Positions 21,928 through 34,489 of a DNA stretch of 64,000 bases are shown piece after piece. Made by a program: the position numbers and the translations under genes. Source of the DNA: Cephalopachus bancanus (taxonomy: Eukaryota > Chordata > Mammalia > Primates > Tarsiidae); NCBI GenBank assembly GCA_027257055.1, contig JAPVLO010002627.1:18591-82590 (forward strand). The letters run 5' to 3'. Numbering within the stretch: the first letter of the stretch is position 1; every line of letters begins with the position of its first letter. The notes below the pieces were generated by a model. That model saw nothing but the letters and a program-made list of their open reading frames with translations, did no database searches and had not been told where the DNA came from.

Positions 21928-23284
21928 CCAACCACACAATATCTCTGCAGAACTTCTTCTCCAATTCCATCTCTAAGTTTCCTAGATATAGTTGAATTAT
22001 GCCGATTTATGTTGCTTAGACAAATTATCCTACTTTGTAAGAATTTTTATGGCATTACAAAGGTTCATTATTCCCAGTGATTCTCTTTTGAGCAGAGAGT
22101 GAAGGAGTAACATACGCAATTCTGACTTCCTGGTGAAGGCACAGCCTGGAAAGATCCACAGAGGCCTTTTTCTGCTTCCTCTGCTGCAAGTGAGCTTTGT
22201 TCTAGAAATATGGATTGAGAAGCCTCTTCATTGGTCCTGGAGAGAGTATGTGGGCTTCAGCCAAAGGTGGGTATGGGAGTCTCCATGACACCATGTGCTG
22301 GGGCTGGCTCCAGAAAGAGGGACTGCATCCTGCCTGTGTGCCCCGACATAAGCCTTACTCTTAATGTTACAGGCAGGCAGCAAATAGCTCTAGGTAACAT
22401 CTGAATTCAAACGCAAAGTAGGTAAAGCCAGATAATTCTGTTGGAGGCAGCATCTCTTTTATGTTATGGAAAATATTATCAAGTTCAGATTGTCATCCTT
22501 TGCTAGACATGTTTTTATTTTCTAAATTCAAATGATCTCCGTACATCAGTCCCTGAAACTTCCAACACCTTTGAAGAATGATAAGAGCTGAGGTTCCCAG
22601 AACCATGTTGCTTGCCTTCTGGCATACCCAGGGGGAAGTGTGATTATGAATGTTAAAATGCAACTTGAAGTAACAAATAAAACATGGTATAAATGAGAAC
22701 CAGTTCCTGGAAAACCAAAAGGGACTGCTCTGCTCATGCCCTAATCTCTGTTGCTGATTTATTGGCTGAATGGCTGCTCCGAAAGTGTTTGCAGGGGCCT
22801 TTGTGCCAGAAAGCATTCTAATGCTTTCCAGTTTTCAGACAAGTGACAGAGTATTCCTTTGACCATCCACACTTAATTTTCCAACCAAGCTGGTCACTTT
22901 TCAGGGCCTAGTATGTAACTTGCCTGCAGTGTAAGAACCCTTAAAAAAAAAAACCCAGCTTGGGTGATTGAAGGAAACCCTGAACCCAGGTGATATTATT
23001 AAGCTATCTGAGGTGTCTATATCTTTTGCACTTTATCCTTTTGCAAATTGTAGGTGCTAAGTATTTTCACTCTTACCTTTAAGTGTTGTATCTCTGAGAA
23101 TGCAACCTGCATACCTTTCATGAAATGGCCATTGCTTAAATATTGAATTGGAGCGACACTCCCTAAAACCTAAGGTTTTGGCCTTCTTAGATAACCCCCA
23201 AATATCTGCTCTTTACTTTTAGTTTCGTCCATGTGGTTTCACAGGAATCACCTTTGACAATTAGACTTTCTTGTTTAACTTTTA
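21928..23284. other. No recognisable feature
   Basis: Mixed-composition, probably unique DNA. Minus-strand frames around 22493-22816 show no known domain. A (A)n run at 22942 is isolated. Confidence 0.4.
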
Positions 23285-23470
23285 ATCTTTTATTTTAAAG
23301 ATGTAGGGTACAATCCAGGGTCAGGTATACAAATATTCATCAAGCAGGTACCCTTGTTCATGAGGTGTGCCCCCCTTCCCCCAGCAGATTCCCACTACTG
23401 CCAATCCCACCTCACCACGCCCCTTCTCCCCCACAGTTTCCCACTACTGTCAATCCTTTCCTTATAGTGC
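23285..23470 (-). mobile_element. L1 3' UTR fragment (lineage-specific family)
   Basis: TATTTTAAAGATGTAGGGTACAATCCAGGGTCAGGTATAC followed by a C-rich CCCACTACTGCCAATCC tract is the reverse of the same L1 3' UTR as at 36.86 and 53.70 kb. Severely 5'-truncated. Confidence 0.75.
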
Positions 23471-23624
23471 AACATATTATTTGGAGACCCATTTATTAAA
23501 CAATGGGCTACAATGTTTACATTGACTGGGGTAAGGTGAACTACTACTTTTACCTTCATACCAGGATATACCACCATTACCTCTGCTACTGTTACACCTC
23601 CTCCCAGTTAATGTCTAAATTTCA

Positions 23625-23820
23625 CCAGGCACTGTTCTAAGCACTTGGCATGCATTAGCTCATTTCAGGCTCACAACATCATTGTGAAATGGATACCATT
23701 ATTATTTCATTTTACCAAGAGGAAACTAAAATAAAGAAAGGCTTAGCAGCTCACTCAGAGACATACAGCTAGACATGGTGGTGACAGGATTTGAATACAA
23801 GTAGGACACCAGGCTACCCT
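23625..23820 (-). mobile_element. MIR
   Basis: GTTCTAAGCACTTGGCATGC, TCATTGTGAAATGGATACC, GAGGAAACTAAAATAAAG and a GACAGGATTTGAATACAAG stretch give the minus-strand MIR order. Confidence 0.75.
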
Positions 23821-24359
23821 AATTGTTATAGTCACAGTATATAAACATGATGCCTTCTTACTCTCAAGAACCACAGAGACCAATGGAGAATACACAAAAG
23901 CACATAGATGATTACAGTCCTACATTTTTAAAACCAGTGTTTGGTATCTACGTCTTAATTTTCTACACACCAGGCACGCAGGCATATTCTTATAGTAAGC
24001 TAAAAGAACATCAGAGAGAACACCCCTTTCTTCATATTCTTTCCCAATTCATTTGCTCTCTGCCTAGCCATATACTATAGTCACTGTAAGTCTCAGATTT
24101 TCAGTGACTTCATTAATTATTCAGCCTCAATTATTCCATGAATGTACATGTATGGGTCACCTGTGTGTCCTGGTGTTAGGCTCAGAAAACGTGGGACCAG
24201 ATCTCAAAAATGTAACTGTTCTGTCTTTAATTGCTCTGCCATTTTCCCCAAAGCTTGCCACCCTTTCTGTCTTAGTTCCTTTGCTCTCTCTCTCTCACTC
24301 TTATTCTGCAATCCAAGCCCTGATTACAGTTGAAGAAGGCTGTTAACAACTCCCTTCTT
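23821..24359. other. No recognisable feature
   Basis: No repeat or exon recognised. A (CT)n-like stretch lies near 24284. Confidence 0.4.
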
Positions 24360-24800
24360 TCTGGCCTCTGTGACTTTAGTGATCCACTCCTTCCAACCTG
24401 CATACAGCTACCAGACTCATCTTTGTCAAATCACTCTTTTCAGTCAATATAGACAATTCACTGCTGATCATATAAAAACTCCAAACTCCTTTGTCTGATT
24501 TGAGTAACCTCTATAAACTCACCCCACTCTATCTATTCAATCGTCTTTCCCACAAAGTCCAATATACACCCACTGAATAAGTCAGGCTGTTATCTTGATT
24601 GGAGAGGCAGCAATCCATATGCCTTTACAACCACTCTTTTTCCCACCTTGAATGACCTCCCCATTGTTCAGGTCTCCAGCTGTCAAAATGTTACCCATCA
24701 CCTAGAAGCCCAGCTCAAGTCTTAATTCTATGTCCAACTTTCTATACGGTTGCAGCACCCACCCCTCACTTCTTTCTCTTACCTCGATTACATTCACAAA
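24360..24800 (+). mobile_element. L2 fragment
   Basis: CTCCAAACTCCTTTGTCTGA, ACCTTGAATGACCTCC and a CACCTAGAAGCCCAGCTCAAGTC stretch fit the diverged L2 3' ORF/UTR region (LINE CR1 clade). Confidence 0.6.
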
Positions 24801-24829
24801 TTAATAATGATGTATATAACAGTAATGAT

Positions 24830-24965
24830 GAGCTAACCTCTATTGAGTGGTTACCATATACCAGGCCCAGGCGGTGTAAACAGTTTTATTCTTCCTGTTT
24901 TACAAATGAAGAAACACAAGCACAGGAAATAATATAATTCAGGTTAACACTTGATTGTTCTCTAA
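24830..24965 (-). mobile_element. MIR fragment
   Basis: TATTGAGTGGTTACCATATACC, CCTGTTTTACAAATGAAG and an AAACACAAGCACAGGAAAT stretch are the minus-strand MIR core and 3' part. Confidence 0.7.
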
Positions 24966-25120
24966 TCATTTCATTGCATTACCCTGGTCTTCCTAACTAA
25001 CTTTACACTTTTTTGAAAGCAAAGAGACTTAGCATCATAATTATTCTGTCTCCCACACAACTAGCAGAGAGTTGGGTGTACTATAAGCTATCAGTTAGTA
25101 CTGAGGGTTGGTTATTTGTA

Positions 25121-25696
25121 TAAAGGAGGGACTCCAAAAAAAATCCAGATTTTGTTTATTAAAAATTGTGTATTTATTCTTACATATTTAAGAATAAATA
25201 GAATCTTCAAACTTCTCTCCGTTTGAGGCAACACACCTATCAAGACACTTTTTCTACTTTCAAACTCATCAATTTTTGTCTTTCAATGCTTCTGCTGCTT
25301 TTTGCTTCACCTCTTCCTCATCAGCAAAACATTTCCCTTTGAGTACGTCCCCCCTCCCCCCCTCTCCCCCACCACCCCCCTCAGCGAAACAGAAAAAAGT
25401 CGCTCAGGGTGAGATCAGGTGAATAGGGAGGGTGGGGTACAAGGGTCATGCTATTTTTTGTCAAAAACTACTGAACACTCAGCAACATATGGGCAGGTGT
25501 GCTTGTAAATCACCCATGATGAAATGGGCACACATGTTGAAAGAATCTCCAAAAAAATTCACTGAAGTCAAACACAGCCTCTCACAACAGCACTAGCTGG
25601 TAAACTCATGCTGATGGGTTTCCAGAACACAGCAGGGGAAGCCTATACCACAAGGGACCCACCCTCCAAAAGATAATTTTGGGGGGGTCCCTCTCG
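25121..25696 (-). mobile_element. Mariner element, copy 5 (TA target at both ends)
   Basis: 576 bp. TA at 25119-25120 precedes TAAAGGAGGGACTCC. The right end GGGGTCCCTCTCG is followed by TA at 25697-25698. The interior matches copies 1, 3 and 4 (TGTTGAAAGAATCTCC, CTCACAACAGCACTAGCTGG). A C-rich stretch at 25347-25381 is expanded compared with the other copies. No intact transposase. Confidence 0.85.
25347..25381. repeat. C-tract cluster (G-quadruplex potential on minus strand)
   Basis: Runs of five to seven C separated by one to three bases give, on the minus strand, at least four closely spaced G runs. It lies inside mariner copy 5. Confidence 0.8.
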
Positions 25697-25698
25697 TA

Positions 25699-26983
25699 TG
25701 TTGATGTTACATATCTTTTAAAATTTCTGCCCTGCAGGAGCCATCCCATATTTGTACAGTAAGAACACAAATATCAAACTAACACATTATAGCACATGGC
25801 AAATGGTTTGGGGTGTATATATAGTCTACTAATGTTCCCAGTTGATTGTTTCTAAATGACTCTCATTGCATTCATCTTCTCATTCACTCGAAACATTGAA
25901 GATTTAGAAACCACAGATAGGCTGTTAGCAATCAGTGACAAAATTAGATAGCCGTTTTGGAGAGCTACAAGATGGGGAGGTTGTTAATTTTGTTCTGGAC
26001 AACAACTGGTTCTTCTGATCTTATTAAAAATTAGGTAGAAGCAAGAGTTTCTCCAAATAACTAATTATTTGCATCACAATATTATCATTCTTCTCAAAAT
26101 CTCTTCCAGCACACTTTTCTTTTCTTTTAGCAACTATTGTGAATTCAGACACAGATTCACTAATGATAAATATCACAATATAAGTATCAATGCAAAAAAG
26201 GTAAGATAATATGATTTAGACTAAAGTGTAAATACTTCTTTAAAGTCATAATTATTCTATTCATCACAGGCATTCTTCTATTCATTCATCCAGTTTCTCA
26301 TCCCTACACCCATTCTTTGAAGAACACCACATGTAAGAATTCGTGAGAATTCTCTTCCTTCCCACTTCAGATCAAAGCTTCCACATAGGTTGAAATCATA
26401 GGGAAAAAAATTTATTTCAAAATTCTTTCATTAACTCAATTGGAATTCATGAATTCCTGAGCAAAATCTCCAAAACAAAATAGAAACTTTTAAACAACAA
26501 CAACAACAAAATCAAAGCAGAAAACTGATCTTACCACAATCATCCTAGTTTGAGTTTCCATTGACTACTATTCACTCTTACTCATGCCAGCACTTTTATT
26601 CACTTGGGAGAAAAGTCCAATGACAAGAAAAAAAAGTTTTTATGTCTTGTCTCTTTAGGTTGTTTCTTAAAGCTTCAGCTTATTAGGATTTCCTTCATTG
26701 CCAGTTGAAGCCAGACACATAGCCCATCTGATCATACAATCATTTCAGATTCAGAGAATGATGCCTTGAAAAACATACTCTTGGAGAGGTCAATTTTCAC
26801 ACTAAAATCAGTCAGTCACAAAAACATTATCTCATGTGAAAATGATAATATTTTGTATCTTTCTTGCTAATTATTGGGGGAAAAATCCTACTAACTCATT
26901 ATGGAGAACTTGGAATATACTTCTCCTTTTTCATTCATTAATCTAATCAATTCATTCATCTAATGAAAAGGTTTTGTTTTTGT
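25699..26983. other. No recognisable feature
   Basis: AT-rich DNA with a short (CAA)n at about 26495-26510. No exon or repeat family recognised. Confidence 0.4.
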
Positions 26984-27114
26984 TTTGTTATTGTATAGAT
27001 AGACAAGGTCTTGCCAAGTTGCCCAGGCTGGTGTTGAAGCCCTGAACTCAGGCAATCCTCTTGCCTCCACTTCCCAAAGTGCTGAGATTACAGATGTGAG
27101 CCACCATGCCTAGC
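26984..27114 (-). mobile_element. Alu left-monomer (FLAM-like)
   Basis: One arm only: T-rich start, ATTGTATAGATAGACAAGG, GTTGCCCAGGCTGG, CCCAAAGTGCTGAGATTACAG, ending GAGCCACCATGCC. It is either an old monomeric Alu or an Alu truncated to its left arm. Confidence 0.8.
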
Positions 27115-28178
<1,064 letters not shown>

Positions 28179-30189
28179 CTCACTTCTTATTTCAGCTTTG
28201 GAAATCTGCCTGCATCCCAATACATTGTTTCCTGGTGGCCCCTGACTCTCATCTCATAGGGCTATGCCGTCCTAATCTTCTTAAGGATAGCAATAATATG
28301 TCAGTTAAAATGCTCTCTTTCCTGGAGAAATTTATTTTCAAATGCATAGTCTTGCTTCAAGTATTAATGAAAAATCTTCTTCTTCCTTATTTTGCAGTAT
28401 TCATTTTATAATCCCCCTTTGGACATTTTTCCTCCTATTCATACTGGAAAAGTGAACACTATGTTGAAGCCTGGCACTTGCCAACAGAGTACTGGTGAAG
28501 AGTTTTCATACTCCCTTGCTCTCTTCTTGGACTCAAGCAAAGTGGACCTGAAGGGTAAACCAAGGAACATAGTTCCTATCTTAGTTTTCAGAGCTAGTTC
28601 ACATGTCTGAGCATTAGCTTGGCATTTCTCCTGCTCCAATTACTGCGATTTCTGACTTATAAAAGAAAGACTGAGAGGTAACCTACTGTCCTATTTTAGA
28701 GAGCAGCACAGAAAAACTACATGCTCTTCCAGCAGGCATCAACCCCTGCCTTTTTTCTCTCCCTCTCCCTATTATGGTCCTTTCTGTTACAACTAGCCAT
28801 TCTAGGATGCAACACACCTCCACTTGTCTCTACTTTCTGCCCAACTCTATGGTCTGGGAACCACAGTCTCTGAATGGATGTGGAAAGAGAGAAATTGATG
28901 GGTTGGGTAGAAGACTCATGACTCTGGATTTGACTCTGGTTGGCTCAAAGACTGTATCTTCCTCATTGAACAATTTGCTTTTCTGACAATTGCAGCCCTG
29001 GGAGCAAGGTACATTTACTTTCAATTATCTTTTAGCACCAACTGGGTTTCTCTGGTTCAACATGTGGGACATATGGTATATAATCTCAAAAGTATGCTTT
29101 TCAATCCATCCCACTGACAATTGCATTAGTGGGCATTCTCTGTGGATCCCAGCATAGGGCCTTTCTCTAACTTAAAGTTACAGGAATTGCCCTTCCTTTT
29201 ATCACTCTTTTTTATGTAGCTTCATGAGCATTTTAGCAGAGAGTTTAAGAAGAGGCATCTCAGTTATTACCCGTCTCTTCCTATGATGACTTAGGAAATT
29301 AATAAATTAGAATTTCAAATGTTACTAGCTAGAGTGATACCAGTAAATCATGATAGCCTATCTATATTAGGCTTTGAATGTTACACAAGGGGAAACAGAG
29401 ATTTTCTCATGCCACTCATAGATTCAAAGAATAGAGAAATTATGAGATTTGCCGATAGCCTCATAATGGTTCATGCTCTATGTAAAGAGGAAAAGAAAGA
29501 TACAAGATCTAAAGTGGCCACACCCTTCTCAGAACTTGGGGCAAGAACACTCTGAAGTGTAAAGTATGATCAACTTAGAGTGGGTGAAATCAGCTCTCAG
29601 CAAAAGTGACTCTTGAAATAATAGTGCATCTCAACTCTACAGCAAGAATAGTTTGTTCATCCAATGAACCAAGAAAAACAAGATATTTCTAATATACAGA
29701 TAAGAGCGAGGATGAATCATGGACATCCTCAGGTTCAAATGTTATCATGAAAATCATGTAAATGTAAGTCAATTTAAACTCAAATAAACAGCATAGTCCC
29801 CTGGATGAGGAGGAAATAAAGACAAATACAGTCTGTTCAGAGTCGCAAAAGAAGGATCAGAGAACATGAACTTATGAGTGAATCTCTAACACTAAGTGAA
29901 ATAGCATGTTCTGGCTAGTTGAAATGAGTATTGTCACTCCTTTGGCAGGTACAGCCCTATATTGGAAGTGGGGATTATCATATCTGATGACTCTATTATT
30001 CAGACCATCTAGTTCCCTTTACTCTGAGCCAGTAAGCAATCTCACACTTTTCACATAAGCCTCTCCCTCAGTTTAGGGAAAAATCTGGACAGTAAGCATG
30101 CAGCTCTATCACTGAACCTAATAGAATCTAATTTTGTAGTTCAGTGTTCATATCTCCACCCAAGTCACAGTTGTAAGATATGGCAAATT
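28179..30189. other. No recognisable feature
   Basis: About 2 kb of unique-looking DNA. The longest frames (such as 28774-28986) have no known domain and no splice signals that I would trust. Confidence 0.4.
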
Positions 30190-30620
30190 GAGACATGTTG
30201 CCAACAAAGCATTCTTTATAACTTTTGTTTGCCCATCTCTCCCATGTCCAAATGCCTTCTGTGGTTCCCCATTGCCTTCACATTCAATTTCAAACTTTTG
30301 AATAGAATTCTCAAGGTCCTTTTGCTCACACTTATCCACCACCATTCCACAGGGTGGGCTGCAACTCCAACCTGGCCCATTCTGATGCCTTCCCAAATGC
30401 CCACACTTATCTTCTCTGCATTGGCTCAGGATGTCTCCTACCTGAGGTGATCTCCTTCTTTCTTTCTACAAACCAAAAATCTCAGTAGTTCAAGGACAAG
30501 TTCAAGCTTACCATTCTCCATGAAAATGTCTCCAGCCTCACTGACACCACTGATTTCTGCATTTCAGATGTACTGCCTAGGATTCTGAGGCAAACTCTTT
30601 GCTTCTTGTCCTAGATTGCA
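30190..30620 (+). mobile_element. L2 fragment
   Basis: CAAATGCCTTCTGTGGTTCC, a TTGAATAGAATTCTCAAGGTCC stretch and CACTTATCCACCACCATTCC match the L2 3' ORF pattern. Diverged. Confidence 0.6.
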
Positions 30621-30845
30621 ATTGTATGTCTCTGTTGACTTTCTCATTGCTCCACCCTCTTTGTTATCCAAGCATAACAAAATTTTACTAGGTAGTGTTT
30701 AATTGCTTTGTCAATGTCTGGTCTCTCAGAGTTTGAAGGACAGAGAAGTTTCTAACTCCCCTCTCTCTATCCTCACGGTGCTCATCACAGTGATAATGAC
30801 AAGCATATCTCTCTACACTGTTAAAATCTAGACCCAAAAGTGGTT

Positions 30846-31075
30846 CTGTGATTAAAAGCAAGAGCTGTGGATGGAGAGATATCTGGATTCAAACCCCTGC
30901 TCAGTTATTTTAATCTGCAAACTTAGGGCAAGTTACATAGATTCCCTAAGCCAGGTTTTCTCACCTGTAAGAGATTTCATAGGGTTTGGTGGTGATTAAA
31001 TGAGATAACATAAGTGGTATGTTTAGCACAGTGTCTTGCACATGGTAGGTACTTAATAATGTTAACTATTATTGA
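30846..31075 (+). mobile_element. MIR (nearly complete)
   Basis: GTGATTAAAAGCAAGAGCTG, GATTCAAACCCCTGCTCAG, AGGGCAAGTTACATAGATTC, GATTAAATGAGATAACATAAG and TGTCTTGCACATGGTAGGTA follow MIR from the tRNA-derived head to the tail. Confidence 0.85.
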
Positions 31076-32524
31076 CAAGAAGAGCTCCATGGGATGCCTT
31101 CATTTGAGTCATTTCTTTGAGAACTCCAGGATAGCTCTAGGTCAAGAGAAATTGCATATGATTTTAAGGTATCTTGGGATACAGAAGTAAGTAAAGCATC
31201 AAAATTAGCTCTAAGACCAGGACTCTCAGTCTTTGGTAATAAGTGGGAGATAGAAATGTTCCTGTCTCAGGTGTGCAATTGGGGCTAGGAGAAAGTATAC
31301 CTGAGCAAAGGGAGTGTTGCCCTAGAAAGGCAGGAAACTCCCTGAGACAAAACAAGAAACCTGTGCCCTCACCTGGGGCATTGGTTCAGAATCAACAAAA
31401 GAGGTTTTTGATGAGACTCCTGGGAATATCTTCAAATGAAAGGTATGCTGGTTTCAATGTGTTCAAATTTCCTCAATGGAAGGTAGGTCAAACAGAAAGA
31501 ACAGGACTACCTCTGGGGGTGCAAAGAGCCATGCTCACCTCCAAGCCAGACCATTCTAGGTTGGTCAGAGGCTGTGGTCTCTAGAGAAATGGTGGGCCAG
31601 GTTCAAAGTCCACTGGGGCATCAGGAGAGCATCAGGGATGGTGGCCACTTGGGATTAGAAACTCCAACAGACACCAACAAATGGCTGGGTAAAGATAAGC
31701 CCTTACAGGAAATCTTTAAAATGAGAATGGGTATGAATTAGAACCAATGTAACACTGGGAGTGGTTAAGACTGTGTACAAGCATCACTGAAGGCCAAATT
31801 TTGATCATCCCCAAGGCTAGTATGGCTCCAGAAAACTCTTACTGTAAATCATGATCCTGAACTGGGGAGCACCAGCAGCAGAACTGGCAGGGGACCGAGT
31901 TCAGCCCTTACTACTTTCTCAGTTCAATGCCTTTCCTGCTGGTCTGGGCACCTTCATTTGAATGACTTCCAAAATAACTGCACTCATTATATCTCATTTG
32001 AAAAGTATCGCCCAAACTTCTCAAAGGAATCAACTAATAAGTGTTCCAGGGGTAACCATTCGGTCTTATCCCATGGAGGGACAAATATTCTCCAAAGGAA
32101 GCATACACAATTAACTCTGGTGACAAACTTAAAGTGCAGTCTTGGGGATTAGCTTGCGAATGTGGCTAAACAAAGATTCTTGGTGCCTATGTGCTTGTGT
32201 ACCAGGAACATTTCAAAGATTCACATGTACCAAGAACCTGGGTATGTGAAATTGGGCTGCTTTGCATTCACCTGGAAAGCTACATTCAGGTGAGCTGAAG
32301 ATAAAATTTGGAACTGAAAAGGAGAGTCCCTATTTATTCTCCGTAAACAAGTATTTCTTTCATGGCTAAGATCATTCTATCAGCCAGCGAGAAAAAAAAA
32401 GGTCCCTAGACCACTCAGACATTCTGTAATTTCTCAGTGATCAGTTTTTGAATCTTGGTCCTTTGAATCTGATAAACACAATTTCCTTCACATAGGGGTA
32501 ATATTTTTCTTCTTTTTTTAATTT
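31076..32524. other. No recognisable feature
   Basis: Unique-looking DNA. The frame at 31243-31584 (113 codons) shows no family signature. Confidence 0.4.
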
Positions 32525-33025
32525 ATAAAGAACTGAAAGAACATCTACCATTTGACCCAGCAATCCCACTACTAGGTGTCTACCCTAAGAAACAGAGGTC
32601 GTTGTATAAAAGAGACATCTGTATCTGCATGTTCATCACAGCACAATTCACAATTGCATTTAGTAATCAATCTAAATGCCCATCAACCAACTGGTGGATA
32701 ATAAAATTGTGGAATATATACACTATGGAATACTATTCAACTATCAAAAAAATGAAATAATGTCTTTTGCAGCAACTTGGATGGAATTGGAAAACATCAT
32801 CCTAAGAGAACTAACTCAGGAACAGAAAACCAAACACCACATGTTCTTACTTATAAGTGGGAGCTAAACTAAGGATAGACAAAGACAGAGAAGATGGTAC
32901 AATGGACACTGGAAAATCAGAAGGGAGAAGAACAAAAAAATCACCTATTGGGTATAATGTGCACTGCTGGGAGTGGTGGGTACTCTTAAAGTTCAGACCA
33001 TAAACTATTTGTACACCCCAAATCC
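32525..33025 (+). mobile_element. L1 3' end (ORF2 C-terminus plus 3' UTR), older family
   Basis: TTTGACCCAGCAATCCCACT, CATCAACCAACTGGTGGATA, TGGAATACTATTCAACTATC, CACCACATGTTCTTACTTAT and a 3' UTR with GGGTATAATGTGCAC follow the primate/mammalian L1 3' end. The UTR differs from the family at 36.8 and 53.7 kb, so this is an older L1. Confidence 0.88.
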
Positions 33026-33029
33026 ATTT

Positions 33030-33320
33030 AATTTATTTTTTAGTCAGAGTCTCACTCTGTCACCCAGGTTGGAGTGCAGTGGCATGCTCATGGTCACCCC
33101 AGCATCGACCTACTGAGTTCTGATGATCTTTCCTCTTCAGCCTTCCAAGTAGCCAGAACTACAGGTGTGTACTACTATGCCCAACTAATTTTTTGGTTTA
33201 GTGTAGAGATGAGGTCTCGCCAAGTTGCCAGGGATGATCTCAAACCCACGGGCTCAGGCAATCCACTTGCCTCAGCCTCCCAAAGTCCTGGGATTACAGG
33301 CTGAGCCACCAAGGCTGGTC
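33030..33320 (-). mobile_element. Alu (dimeric)
   Basis: AGTCAGAGTCTCACTCTGTC, right arm, linker with TTAGTGTAGAGATGAGG, left arm ending CTGAGCCACCAAGGCTGG. Inserted next to the L1 3' end. Confidence 0.9.
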
Positions 33321-33344
33321 TCTATTGAAATTAAAAAACATTAT

Positions 33345-33560
33345 CATCAAAAAATATATAGAGAGAGAACAGAAATTTATTTCTCCCAGTTCTGGAAGCT
33401 GGGAAGTTCAAGATCAAGGCGCTACCAGGTTCGGTTGTCTGGGGAGGGCCTGGTGTCTGTCTCTAGGATGGCACCATGAACACTGCATTGTCTGGAAGTA
33501 AAAAATGGTGCATCCTCACATGGCAGAAGGTGGAAGGGCAGAAGGGATGAACTCCCAGTC
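33345..33560 (-). mobile_element. MLT1-like LTR fragment
   Basis: CCCAGTTCTGGAAGCTGGGA, GTTCAAGATCAAGGCGC, GGGGAGGGCCTGGTGTCTG and CTCACATGGCAGAAGGTGGA form a characteristic string of MaLR-type LTRs. Only part is present. Confidence 0.6.
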
Positions 33561-33812
33561 CCGATTTTTAATAAAGGCATATAATGGGGAAATAGTCCTA
33601 CATTAGTTCTTGGGTAATTTTCTCCTCTCCTGTTTTATTTTTTCTTTTAAAAATCATATTATTTGAACACTGGACTTCCTAGAGCAATCCTCTCAGGTTC
33701 TTATCATTTATACACCATTTCCTATAACCATTATTTTCTTTGTCGTTATTTCACTTGCTGGGAGATTTCATCAGCTTTATCATCTGAAACTTCTTTTAAC
33801 AAATATATTTAG
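33561..33812. other. No recognisable feature
   Basis: T-rich spacer, nothing recognised. Confidence 0.4.
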
Positions 33813-34089
33813 CTGGGCTCAGTGGCTCAGCCTGTAATCCCGCGCCTTTGGGAGGCTGAGGTGATTGGATTGCCTGAGCCCGCGGGTTCAAGACCCGCCT
33901 GGGCAGCGAGACCTCATCTCTACAATAAATCAAAAAATCAGCCAGGCGTGGTAGCGCATGCCTGTAATTCCGGCTACTCGGAAGGCTGAGGCGGAAGGAT
34001 CGCCAGAGCCCAGCAGGCAAGGCTGCGGTGGCCGGGAGCGGCCGCTGCACTCCAGTCTGGGCGACCGAGTGAGACTCCAACTCAAAAAA
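33813..34089 (+). mobile_element. Young Alu (lineage-specific subfamily)
   Basis: Close to the local consensus: CTGTAATCCCGCGCCTTTGG, AGACCCGCCTGGGCAGCGAG, CTACAATAAATCAAAAAATC, TAATTCCGGCTACTCGG and CCAACTCAAAAAAA. AAATATATTT precedes it and a similar AT-rich string follows. Confidence 0.93.
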
Positions 34090-34165
34090 ATATATATATT
34101 TTAAAATTTCAGTTCTCGTATCTTTATTTTCTGAGTGCCGAATATTTCTTTAAAAATAGCACTGG

Positions 34166-34456
34166 GGCTGGCTGCAGTGGATCAGCCTGTAATCCCAGCA
34201 ATTTGGGAGGGTGAGATGAGAGGAATGCCTGAGCTCAGTGGTTCAAAACCAGCCTGGGCAACTTGGTGAGATGTCATATCTACAACAAATCACAAAAACT
34301 AGTTGGGCATGGTGGCATGAGTCTGTAGCTCCAGCTACTTGGACAGCTGAAGCGGAAGGATTGTCTAAGCCCAGCAGGTCGAGGCTGTGGTGGCTGTGAG
34401 CATACCACTGCACTCCAGCCTGGGCAACAAGAGTGAGACTCCAACTCAAAAAAAAG
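34166..34456 (+). mobile_element. Alu
   Basis: Dimeric and somewhat diverged. Perfect 9-bp TSD TAGCACTGG at 34157-34165 and 34457-34465. Confidence 0.93.
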
Positions 34457-34489
34457 TAGCACTGGTAGTTTTATGACAAAAAAAGGAAT

